From Bacteroidia bacterium (lineage in GTDB: Bacteria > Bacteroidota > Bacteroidia > SpSt-205): a DNA stretch of 64,000 bases. A program made the translations under genes and the position numbers. The DNA lies in assembly GCA_026003215.1 (NCBI GenBank), contig BPGV01000001.1, positions 1,889,729-1,953,728 on the forward strand, in the 5' to 3' direction. Numbering within the stretch: the first letter of the stretch is position 1; each line of letters opens with the position of its first letter. Under the pieces are notes generated by a model, which worked only from the letters and a program-made list of their open reading frames with translations, did no database searches and had not been told where the DNA came from. Shown one piece after another: positions 43,298 to 51,029 of this stretch.

Positions 43298-44070
43298 AGC
43301 CCGATGTTTTACGAATAGCCGGAGAAGTACTCTCCAGTCGGCTGTGGGTAGGGACGGCGCGCTATCCTTCGCCGGAGATACTTATCCAGGCGTTGGAGAA
43401 AGCGCAGCCCGGCCTGGTGACGGTGTCGGTGCGGCGGCTCAATCTACAGGCTCCCCAGGAGACTTTTTTAGACCTGCTTTTGGGGCGGTTTCGGCTGCTT
43501 CCTAACACAGCGGGATGCTTTACAGCCGAGGAGGCCATTTTCCTGGCGCAGTTGGCGCGGGAGGCCCTCCAAACAAACTGGATTAAGCTGGAAGTGGTGG
43601 GAGATGAAGTGATCCTTTGGCCTGAGGCGGAGGAGCTGTTGCGGGCGGCCCGGGAGCTGGTGCGTATGGGCTTTGTGGTGCTGGCATATGCGCCAGATGA
43701 CCCAATTGTGTGCCAACGTTTGGCGGATATAGGGTGTGCGGCGGTGATGCCCTTGGCGGCCCCTATCGGGAGCGGCCAAGGCCTCCGCGACCCCGAACGG
43801 CTCCTCCTACTGCGGCATAAGCTGGCCGGAATCCCCCTCGTCATAGATGCGGGTATCGGCAGCCCCGCTGACGCCTGCCTCGCTATGGAACTCGGCTTTG
43901 ATGCTGTGCTCGTCAATACCGCTATTGCCGAGGCTCAGCATCCGGTCCTTATGGCCGAGGCGATGCGCCTGGCCGTAGACGCCGGCCGTAAAGCGCTCTT
44001 AGCTGGGCGTATTCCTCGGGTATCCTACGCCCGCCCCAGTAGCCCTATGGAAGGTCTCCCTTTCTCGTAG
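43291..44070 (+). CDS. thiG: Thiazole synthase ThiG
   Basis: 259 residues, TIM barrel. Seen are LWVGTARYPSPE, VTVSVRRLN, the Schiff-base Lys in NWIKLEVVGD, GCAAVMPLAAPIGSGQGL, and VIDAGIGSPADACLAMELGFDAVLVNTAIA (in parts). ThiG forms the thiazole phosphate of thiamine from DXP, a dehydroglycine and ThiS-bound sulfur. No thiS, thiH or thiO gene is adjacent. It shares 7 bases with the ALDH gene. Confidence 0.93.
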   Translation: MVEPDVLRIAGEVLSSRLWVGTARYPSPEILIQALEKAQPGLVTVSVRRLNLQAPQETFLDLLLGRFRLLPNTAGCFTAEEAIFLAQLAREALQTNWIKLEVVGDEVILWPEAEELLRAARELVRMGFVVLAYAPDDPIVCQRLADIGCAAVMPLAAPIGSGQGLRDPERLLLLRHKLAGIPLVIDAGIGSPADACLAMELGFDAVLVNTAIAEAQHPVLMAEAMRLAVDAGRKALLAGRIPRVSYARPSSPMEGLPFS

Positions 44071-44098
44071 AGCGCTTCTTTTTGGCGTGTTTTTTGCT

Positions 44099-44106
44099 TA
44101 TCTTCG
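44099..44106 (+). promoter_or_regulatory. -7 box TATCTTCG of the DUF3108 gene
   Basis: Seven of eight positions; 4 bases before the ATG at 44111, favouring it over the frame's upstream ATG at 44087. Confidence 0.5.
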
Positions 44107-44110
44107 CCAC

Positions 44111-44953
44111 ATGCGCCTAAGGTCATGGTGGCCCCTTATAGCTACATTCTCTTTTAGCTTTGCGCCGCTATCTTTCGAGCAAAAAACTTCACGACTCAGC
44201 TTTTGCTCCGATACCTCGCATAAAAATCCTTTCCTTCCACGGGTTTTTACCAAGCCGGTGCCTTTCCAGCCTGGGGAGAAGCTCGTCTTCCGCGTGCATT
44301 ATGGTTGGCTCACCGCCGGTGAAGCTACCTTCGAAGTTTACCCTAAGATTTATACCGTCTTTGGTTATCCAGCGTATGTATTTCGGGGAAGTGGCAAAAC
44401 CGCTTCTACTTTTGAATGGTTCTATAAAGTTCGGGATTACATGGATGCCTATGTAGATACCACTCAGATGCGTTCGCTTTTGTACTATCGCTGGGTAAAT
44501 GAAGGAGATTTTCATTTTGTGGATACAGTGTATTTTGATTATAATCGGCGACAGATACGGGGGCGCAAGGGGGTTTTCCCAATGGAAACTTGGGTGATGG
44601 ATATGCTGGGGGCTTTTTACTATGCCCGTCGCCTGGATGTGCGTAACATGCCGCCCGGGACGGTGGTAGAGATACCCGTTTTTCTGGATGATAAAGTGTA
44701 CGACCTGGGTATGAAGGTGCTCGGACGGGAAACGATAAAGACAGACCTGGGGACCTTCCGCTGCATCAAGATTACGCCGCTGGTGGTGGCTGACCGAGTC
44801 TTTCGCGGTAGAGAAGAAATGCTTATGTGGGTCACCGATGATGAAAATCTCATTCCTGTCAAGATTACCTCCCCGGTGATTGTAGGCAGTGTCTCCGCCA
44901 CGCTCAAACACTACGAAAACCTCAAGTATCCTTTGACTGCTCGGGTACGGTGA
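44111..44953 (+). CDS. DUF3108 domain protein
   Basis: 280 residues. A short N-terminal hydrophobic segment (about 5-20) resembles a signal peptide, with the region after it poorly conserved. The DUF3108 pattern follows: FQPGEKLVFRVHYGWLTAGEAT, GSGKTASTFEWFYKVRDYMDAYVD (in parts), YYRWVNEGDFHFVDTVYFDY, FYYARRLDV, and LGRETIKTDLGTFRCIKITP. DUF3108 proteins are secreted and of unknown function, seen often in Bacteroidota. It overlaps the HMA protein gene by 4 bases (GTGA). Confidence 0.78.
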   Translation: MRLRSWWPLIATFSFSFAPLSFEQKTSRLSFCSDTSHKNPFLPRVFTKPVPFQPGEKLVFRVHYGWLTAGEATFEVYPKIYTVFGYPAYVFRGSGKTASTFEWFYKVRDYMDAYVDTTQMRSLLYYRWVNEGDFHFVDTVYFDYNRRQIRGRKGVFPMETWVMDMLGAFYYARRLDVRNMPPGTVVEIPVFLDDKVYDLGMKVLGRETIKTDLGTFRCIKITPLVVADRVFRGREEMLMWVTDDENLIPVKITSPVIVGSVSATLKHYENLKYPLTARVR

Positions 44954-45291
44954 AATATGTACTTTTGGCTATGCGGGTAAGTCTATTTTTAGTGGGAGCC
45001 CTTTTATGGGCGCAGAAGGTAGATACCCTCTGGGTGAAAAGCGCCAATATTGTGTGTCAAACCTGCCGTCGGACCCTCATCAAGGGGTTATCTACGCAAA
45101 GAGGCATCCGGGCTGTAGAGGTTTATGTGCCAGAAAAGACCATACGGGTGGTGTATCGGCCGGACAAGACTACGCCAGATCGGATTCGGCAGGCGATTGC
45201 TCGGTTAGGGTACGATGCGGATGGGGTTTCGCGGGACTGGAAGGCCTACGAGCGGCTACCTGCCTGCTGCAAGGCCGATAAGCCCCACTAA
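44950..45291 (+). CDS. Secreted heavy-metal-associated (HMA) domain protein
   Basis: 113 residues. A signal peptide ends in LWAQ (about residue 22). The HMA domain follows (VKSANIVCQTCRRTLIK with C36-x2-C39, then VEVYVPEKTIRVVYRPDKTTPDRIRQAI, given in parts). A Cys pair C106-C107 sits near the C-terminus (ERLPACCKADKPH). It probably binds copper or another soft metal in the periplasm. The GTG start overlaps the previous stop; an in-frame ATG seven codons later (44971) would also leave a signal peptide. Confidence 0.8.
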   Translation: MKYVLLAMRVSLFLVGALLWAQKVDTLWVKSANIVCQTCRRTLIKGLSTQRGIRAVEVYVPEKTIRVVYRPDKTTPDRIRQAIARLGYDADGVSRDWKAYERLPACCKADKPH

Positions 45292-45337
45292 TGGATAAGA
45301 GAAGGGGCGAGCCACATGAAGTAGGAAAAAGAATCGC

Positions 45338-46549
45338 TTACAAGATAGGCACTTGTTCGCGGGCGTAGATATTGAGGGCGGCTCGCAGGATCTCCACGGC
45401 CTGCTCTAAGTAGGGTTCGTCCAGCACGTAGGCGATGCGCACCAGCGAACGGCCCTTTTCTGGCTGGGTGAAGAAGCCGGTGCCGGGGGCTACCATGACG
45501 GTCGTACCCCCGATATCAAACCGCTCTAAGAGCCACTGGGCGAAGGCATCGCTATCCGGGATGGGGAGCTTGGGCATGAGATAAAAAGCACCCTGCACGG
45601 TGGGGCAGGTCACCCCTGCAATGCTGCGCAGTCCCTCTAAGAGCACATCTCGCCGCCGCTGAAAGGTCTCGCGTACATGCGTATAATGGCTTTCAGGCAG
45701 GGAAAGCAGCGCCAAACCGGCAATCTGGCCTAAGGTAGGCGGGGCCAACCGCGCTTGGGCCCACTTGAGCGCAGCACCGATGATATCGGTATTTCGGGAG
45801 ATGAGTGCCCCGACACGGGCCCCACACGCCGAATAGCGTTTAGAGAGCGTGTCTATCACCACGACAAAGTCCGCTCCCCCTTCTATCTCCAAGGCAGAGA
45901 AGAACCTTTCTCCATCGTAGCAGTAGTCTCGATACGACTCGTCACTGAGCAAGAAGAGGTTATGGCGGCGGCAGATATCGCCGATTTGGCGTACTTCTTT
46001 TTCGGAGTAGAGTTTGCCGGTGGGGTTAGAGGGGTTGCACAGGAGGATGGCGCGGGTGCGTTCGGTGAGGGCCGTCTCCAGGGTCTCTGGCGCAGGCAGG
46101 GCGAAGTCTTCTTCTATGTGGCTTTCTACGGCTCTGAGGTGGATGCCGGTGGCTTGGCCTAAGCCGATGTAGTTGGCATAGGTGGGTTCAATCACGAGGA
46201 CTTCATCGCCGGGGTCAAAGAGGGTGAGAAAGGCAAAGAGGAGGGCTTCGGAGCCGCCTGTGGTGGTGAGCACATGTTGGGCTTCTAAGGGGATATGATA
46301 AACTTCGGTATAGAAGCGGGCGTAGGCTTCTCGGAAGGCGGGCATGCCACCGGACTCGGTATAGTCTAAGACTTTGATTTGGGCTTTGTGGAGGGTTTCC
46401 CAAAAGGCAGGGGGGGTAGGCAGGTCAGGTTGGCCTATGTTGAGGTGAAGGACTTTTTTGCCTCGGGCTTTGGCGGCGTTGGCGTAGGGTACTAACTTAC
46501 GGATGGGTGAAGCGGGCACCTGCTGGGCCCGCTGCGAGAGAGCTGGCAT
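45338..46549 (-). CDS. PLP-dependent class I/II aminotransferase
   Basis: 403 residues from the ATG at 46549. Motifs: LNIGQPDLPTPPAF, TTGGSEALLFAF, VIEPTYANY, CNPSNPTGKLYSEKEV, LLSDESYRDY and the PLP Lys in TLSKRYSACGARVG (about residue 236). It is an aspartate/aromatic-type aminotransferase; specificity is unclear. The -7 box is 4 bases from the ATG. It lies downstream of mpl with a 22-base gap but has its own promoter. Confidence 0.92.
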   Translation of the reverse strand: MPALSQRAQQVPASPIRKLVPYANAAKARGKKVLHLNIGQPDLPTPPAFWETLHKAQIKVLDYTESGGMPAFREAYARFYTEVYHIPLEAQHVLTTTGGSEALLFAFLTLFDPGDEVLVIEPTYANYIGLGQATGIHLRAVESHIEEDFALPAPETLETALTERTRAILLCNPSNPTGKLYSEKEVRQIGDICRRHNLFLLSDESYRDYCYDGERFFSALEIEGGADFVVVIDTLSKRYSACGARVGALISRNTDIIGAALKWAQARLAPPTLGQIAGLALLSLPESHYTHVRETFQRRRDVLLEGLRSIAGVTCPTVQGAFYLMPKLPIPDSDAFAQWLLERFDIGGTTVMVAPGTGFFTQPEKGRSLVRIAYVLDEPYLEQAVEILRAALNIYAREQVPIL

Positions 46550-46553
46550 AAAA

Positions 46554-46561
46554 CAAAGGTA
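46554..46561 (-). promoter_or_regulatory. -7 box TACCTTTG of the aminotransferase gene
   Basis: Exact consensus, 4 bases before the ATG at 46549. It decides against the start five codons upstream. Confidence 0.75.
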
Positions 46562-46571
46562 CAAAACTTCC

Positions 46572-47921
46572 CTAAGGGGATAGCCTCAGGTCTTGGGGGG
46601 TAAAGCCCGAGAAGGTGCCGGAAGAGAGGAGCGCGATAGCGTAAGGGGGCCGTTTCATGCGTTCTTGGAGGGCAGCGATAAGTGGCTCCTTTCGGGAAAA
46701 CCATCGGTAGCCTTTACCCAAGGCGGATTGGAGGGCAGCAGGGTCTGTCCCCTTAGTTTGAGCGGTGTGTTCATCCAGGTAAATCCAAGCTTCTTTGGCG
46801 AGGCGGAGGGCTTGGCGGTACTGAGCAGCGTAAGCCGGCTGCAAGCTGCTATAAGTATGGAGTTCCAGCACAGCCAGCAGGGGTAAGCGTGGGAAAGTTT
46901 CCCGCAAAGCTTGGAGGGTAGCTTCTACCTTACTGGGGGCGTGGGCAAAATCGCGCACTATTATGCCTTCCTCTCCTTGGTACCAAATCGTCTGGCGGTT
47001 TTCGGGGAGCCTAAAGCTTTGGAGGATCTCGGCGAAGTCCTTGTCTTCTACATAAAACTCTTGTAGGAGGCGCCACACCGCGGAGGCATTGAGCACATTG
47101 TGGCGGCCCCAGAAAGGCAGCGGCACCACCCGCCGGCCTAACCGCATAAACCAGGTATGCCCTTTGCGGAAGTGCGGCAGCTCGGTGTAGGGAATCAGGT
47201 AATGCCAGCCGGGGCGTAGATGCTTTTCTACGAGAGTTTTTACAGTGGGGTCTGTTGCATTGTAAAAGCAATAGCCGCCTTTGGGTAGATTTTGGAGGAT
47301 GTGTTCAAAGGTTCTTTCATAGCTTTGGGGGGTAGGATATACATTAGCGTGGTCCCAGGCGATTCCGGTGAGGATGAGCCAGTGAGGGCGATAGACGGCG
47401 GCCTTAGGTTGGGGGTTCCAGGGGGAAGTGGGGTATTCGTCGCCTTCTAAGATGAAGGTAGGGGCATCACTGAGGTGGAAGGTGGAGGGGAGGGTAGGCG
47501 TGCGTGCCCCGATAAGCCAATCGGTAGGGATGTCCAAGCGTTGGAAGGCATAGAGCAGCAGGGCAGTGGTGGTGGTCTTGCCGTGGCTACCGGCTACTAC
47601 GATTCGATGCTTGTGCTGGGCTACCTGCGCTACATACGAAGGCATATCCCATATTCGCAGGTTTAGGGCTTGGGCCCGCAGAAGCTCGGGATTGTCTGCG
47701 CGCGCATGCATACCGACCAAGAGGAAGGCGATGTCTTCTGTGATTTTTTCGGGGAACCAGCCTTCTTGGGGGGGGAGGAGGCCAGCGGCGTGGAGCGCAC
47801 TACGGGCCGGCTCTTCTATGCGATCATCAGAGCCGGTCACGGCGTAACCTTCTTTTTGCAGGTGTAAAGCGAGGGCATGCATCACACTGCCCCCTATACC
47901 GATAACATGGACTTTGGGCAC
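46572..47921 (-). CDS. mpl: Mpl/MurC-type murein peptide ligase
   Basis: 449 residues. N-terminal IGIGGSVMHALALHL, ATP site VAGSHGKTTTTAL (111-118), ILEGDEYPTS, ILTGIAWDHANVYPT, and the Mur ligase C domain (DFAHAPSKVEATLQALRE). Mpl attaches a recycled tripeptide to UDP-MurNAc, while MurC adds alanine; the WNPQPKAAVYRPHWLI region and gene lengths fit Mpl. Cytoplasmic. A GTG start with a -7 box 7 bases away; divergent from the rmlD-like gene. Confidence 0.85.
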   Translation of the reverse strand: MPKVHVIGIGGSVMHALALHLQKEGYAVTGSDDRIEEPARSALHAAGLLPPQEGWFPEKITEDIAFLLVGMHARADNPELLRAQALNLRIWDMPSYVAQVAQHKHRIVVAGSHGKTTTTALLLYAFQRLDIPTDWLIGARTPTLPSTFHLSDAPTFILEGDEYPTSPWNPQPKAAVYRPHWLILTGIAWDHANVYPTPQSYERTFEHILQNLPKGGYCFYNATDPTVKTLVEKHLRPGWHYLIPYTELPHFRKGHTWFMRLGRRVVPLPFWGRHNVLNASAVWRLLQEFYVEDKDFAEILQSFRLPENRQTIWYQGEEGIIVRDFAHAPSKVEATLQALRETFPRLPLLAVLELHTYSSLQPAYAAQYRQALRLAKEAWIYLDEHTAQTKGTDPAALQSALGKGYRWFSRKEPLIAALQERMKRPPYAIALLSSGTFSGFTPQDLRLSP

Positions 47922-47928
47922 GCGCAGG

Positions 47929-47936
47929 CAAAGTTA
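47929..47936 (-). promoter_or_regulatory. -7 box TAACTTTG of mpl
   Basis: Exact consensus, 7 bases before the GTG at 47921. Only 10 bases lie between it and the divergent box of the reductase gene. Confidence 0.7.
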
Positions 47937-47946
47937 TCGGATGTCG

Positions 47947-47954
47947 TAAGTTTG
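47947..47954 (+). promoter_or_regulatory. -7 box TAAGTTTG of the rmlD-like gene
   Basis: Exact consensus, 4 bases before the ATG at 47959. Confidence 0.72.
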
Positions 47955-47958
47955 CCCG

Positions 47959-48855
47959 ATGCGGGTCTTAGTGACAGGCAGCCGGGGGCTGGTGGGCTAT
48001 CATGTGGCCGAAGCTTTCCGGGAGAGCCCTTCGTATCAAGTTTTTCTTACGGGTCGAGGAGAAGCTCCTATACCTGACCTCCCCTATCGGTCGGCTGACC
48101 TGACCGATCGTACGGAGGTACGAGCGCTCCTGGCGTGGGCGCAGCCCGACGCCGTCATCCACAGTGCCGCCATGACCCTCGTAGATGCCTGCCAAGAAAA
48201 TCCCGCCCTCTGCTGGCAGCACAATGTATATGCTACCTATCTCCTCGTGCAAAGCCTCACAGAGATGGGGGCTAAAGCCCAACTTGTGTTTGTTTCTACG
48301 GACTTTGTGTATGATGGGTATCCCATAGAAAAGCGCCCCTACGTAGAGGGAGATTATGAGGCCCCGGTTTCTATTTACGGCGCCACCAAGCTGGCGGCAG
48401 AGGCCTGGGTAAAAACGTATCCTGGTCCTTGGGCTATTGCCCGTACGGCTTTGGTGTATGGATGGGCGCCTACTTTGCCGCGGGACAATATCCTCCTACG
48501 GGTGCTCAAGCAGCTGCGGCAAGGGCAGCCTATCTCGCTCTTTGCGGACCAGGTGCGCACGCCGTCTTGGGCAGGTGATGTTGCTCAAGGACTACGCTTG
48601 CTCGTAGAAAAGCGCGCCCAAGACCTGTATCATATCGCCGGGCCGGACATAGAGTCGCCATTCTCTTTTGGACAGAAAGTTGCTCGGGTGTGGGGCCTCC
48701 CCACCGAACTGGTAGTGGGGATTACGGAGGAGGATTTGCGGCTTACGGCGCCCCGGCCGCCGTATAGCCCCCTCTCCATAGAGAAGGCGCGCGCCTTAGG
48801 CTATGCGCCCCACGATACCGAAACCGTCTTGCAAAGGCTCCGCTCTCAGGTATGA
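47959..48855 (+). CDS. dTDP-4-dehydrorhamnose reductase-like SDR
   Basis: 298 residues. Rossmann motif VTGSRGLVGYHV at the N-terminus, IHSAAMTLVDACQENP, FVSTDFVYDG, and the YxxxK site in YGATKLAAEAWV. This is the RmlD/extended-SDR type that reduces dTDP-4-keto-6-deoxy sugars; no rml genes are nearby, so the sugar is uncertain. It overlaps the helicase gene by 4 bases (ATGA). Confidence 0.85.
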   Translation: MRVLVTGSRGLVGYHVAEAFRESPSYQVFLTGRGEAPIPDLPYRSADLTDRTEVRALLAWAQPDAVIHSAAMTLVDACQENPALCWQHNVYATYLLVQSLTEMGAKAQLVFVSTDFVYDGYPIEKRPYVEGDYEAPVSIYGATKLAAEAWVKTYPGPWAIARTALVYGWAPTLPRDNILLRVLKQLRQGQPISLFADQVRTPSWAGDVAQGLRLLVEKRAQDLYHIAGPDIESPFSFGQKVARVWGLPTELVVGITEEDLRLTAPRPPYSPLSIEKARALGYAPHDTETVLQRLRSQV

Positions 48856-51029
48856 GCCGGACAATACCGGGCCTGAAAGTGGTCTTAGCCTCTGCGGGGG
48901 CCGGCAAGACCCAGTACCTGGCAGAAGCGACCTTGAAAGCGCTCTCAGCGGAGAAGCGGGTCTTAGCCATTACCTTTACCCGGAATGCGGCCGCTGAGCT
49001 ACGCGAACGTATCTTGAAGCTCACACACCAGCAAGGCCGCGTAAGCCTTTTACGGAGGCTTATTCTCGAGCAGGCGCCGTTGGATACCAGCACCATAGAT
49101 GCCTTAGTACGAGAGGTGTATTATCACTTAGCTCCGCTCTTAGGACTGCCGGCCTATGAAGCCCTTATCGTAGAAGAAGAAGACCAGATAGAGGTGCGCT
49201 TTCACTTGCTGGGGGAAGTTTTGCGGAAGCTCCAGCAGCCTGCTTTATGGCGGGCCTTTCGGCGGGCCTTGGAAGCAGAGGTAAAAGAAGCCAATCGCCG
49301 CCTCTCTATAGAACGCTATATCGCGCGCAGGATAGAAGAGGTCCTCCAAGAAGGGCTTCTACGGGCGTATATCCGCGAAAAAATCCTCTCTTGGGCGCTG
49401 GACGAAGGCACGCCCATGGCAGAAAAAACCCTGTGGCTCACGGCTATGGCTATCCGCCCCACCGATAAGGTCCTCTATGAAGTGATCCAAGAAAGTCTGC
49501 GTGCCTATCGCCAAGAGGCCCAGCGACTTTTTCTCTCGGACTTGGTCGCTGTGGTGCAGCTTATTGCTGCTGCTTATCCCGATCTCCTTGCCGGCAAGGC
49601 AGGATACTATGACGCTCTCTTCGTAGATGAAGCCCAGGATACTTCGCCGGAGCAGTGGCGCATTTTGCGACCCTTCATGGACGAGATTAGGGGAAAAGGT
49701 GGACGGGTGTGCCTTATCGGGGACCCCAAGCAGTCTATTTATGCCTGGCGGGGGGCTGATTATAAACCCCTTATGGCATTTCATGAAGAAGCTCCTGATG
49801 ATGAAAAACACACCTTATCCGAAAACTATCGTAGCCACCCAAAGATAGTAGCGTTTAATAATCAGCTGTACGGCCTTCTGCCTTACTTGCTTCGGACTTT
49901 TTACCATAACCGTCGTAAGATTTCCCCGCATGTAGGGAATGCCATAGAAAACATAGATGTAGTTTATGCCAAAGCTCAGCAAAATGCAGCTAACCATGCC
50001 CTTTCTCCTAAGGACGCCGCAGTAGAGGTTATTCCTCTGCCTGAAAACATGCGCGAGGAGCTTCGAGGGGAGCATCTGCGCCGTATCTTAGAAGACCTTG
50101 AGCGTAAAGGCGTGCCGCCTGAAGAGACAGCCTTCTTGGTACGGAGGAATGATGATATAGATCGGCTCTTAGGCCTTCTGCCTGAGTATCCGCTCCAGGT
50201 GCAAGAGATTGCCTTAGGCACTTGTACTTCCTTGGTGCTTACGTGGCGGTATTTGCAAGGAATGACCGCCGTAGAAAAAGCTTTTTTAGACGGTATGCCG
50301 GAAGAAAAGCGAAAAGCCTGGGAGGAAGCTTTACAGGCCCTGCGTGCTGCGCTGGAGGGTTCCAATCCTACTTTGCAGAAGTGGGAGGCCTTTTATAGGG
50401 TATGGTCGGTCGTACAGGAGATATTCCCCACACACAGGCTGTTTTGGATGGTATTTCTTGAGCGGATGTATCTTTTACTTGAAAAACATCCCTTTTATGG
50501 TCTTGACCCTCTTCTGCGGTGGTGGGAAAGCAAAGGCCAATATATCTCGCTAAGAATCCCTCCAGCTCAAGGGGTATACCCTGTCACAACTATTCATAAA
50601 GCGAAGGGCTTAGCGTGGGAAGCCGTTATTATACCCTTTGGGGAGTGGGACTTTATGACCACACGATGGGCGCAGCCGCGCTGGCGCAAAGTGCCTGCTT
50701 TGCTGCTGCCTGAGACGCTTACGGAGAAGCTTAACCCTTTGGAAATGTTTGTTTCGTCCTCAAGCTCGGAGACGGAACAGACGTGGGAGCTTCCTCTGAA
50801 AGTAAGCAGTCAAGAGGAAGGCCCGCTGGCGCTTGTGTATCGGGACTACTTTGTAGAGCAGGTCTTAGAGAACACCAACCTCCACTATGTAGCCACCACG
50901 CGGCCGCGCCGATACCTATATATTTTGGCCGCACTCCCTGCAGGGAATGCCCAAAAAGGCCCTAATACTTGGGCAGGCTTTTGGAATGACCCCAAGCTTG
51001 GCCAAAAGATTATAAATCAAGATGCATAA
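48852..51029 (+). CDS. UvrD/AddA-like helicase without a nuclease domain
   Basis: 725 residues. Superfamily 1 motifs are complete: Walker A A13-S-A-G-A-G-K-T20, ITFTRNAAAELRERI, FVDEAQD (about 258), IGDPKQSIYAWRGAD (about 290), NYRSHP, VTTIHKAKGLAWE (about 579), and VATTRPRRYLY. It resembles AddA/RecB-type recombination helicases of Bacteroidota, but those usually exceed 1,000 residues and end in a PD-(D/E)XK nuclease; this protein stops shortly after motif VI. It overlaps kup by 8 bases. A natural short form or a truncation are both possible. Confidence 0.82.
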   Translation: MSRTIPGLKVVLASAGAGKTQYLAEATLKALSAEKRVLAITFTRNAAAELRERILKLTHQQGRVSLLRRLILEQAPLDTSTIDALVREVYYHLAPLLGLPAYEALIVEEEDQIEVRFHLLGEVLRKLQQPALWRAFRRALEAEVKEANRRLSIERYIARRIEEVLQEGLLRAYIREKILSWALDEGTPMAEKTLWLTAMAIRPTDKVLYEVIQESLRAYRQEAQRLFLSDLVAVVQLIAAAYPDLLAGKAGYYDALFVDEAQDTSPEQWRILRPFMDEIRGKGGRVCLIGDPKQSIYAWRGADYKPLMAFHEEAPDDEKHTLSENYRSHPKIVAFNNQLYGLLPYLLRTFYHNRRKISPHVGNAIENIDVVYAKAQQNAANHALSPKDAAVEVIPLPENMREELRGEHLRRILEDLERKGVPPEETAFLVRRNDDIDRLLGLLPEYPLQVQEIALGTCTSLVLTWRYLQGMTAVEKAFLDGMPEEKRKAWEEALQALRAALEGSNPTLQKWEAFYRVWSVVQEIFPTHRLFWMVFLERMYLLLEKHPFYGLDPLLRWWESKGQYISLRIPPAQGVYPVTTIHKAKGLAWEAVIIPFGEWDFMTTRWAQPRWRKVPALLLPETLTEKLNPLEMFVSSSSSETEQTWELPLKVSSQEEGPLALVYRDYFVEQVLENTNLHYVATTRPRRYLYILAALPAGNAQKGPNTWAGFWNDPKLGQKIINQDA

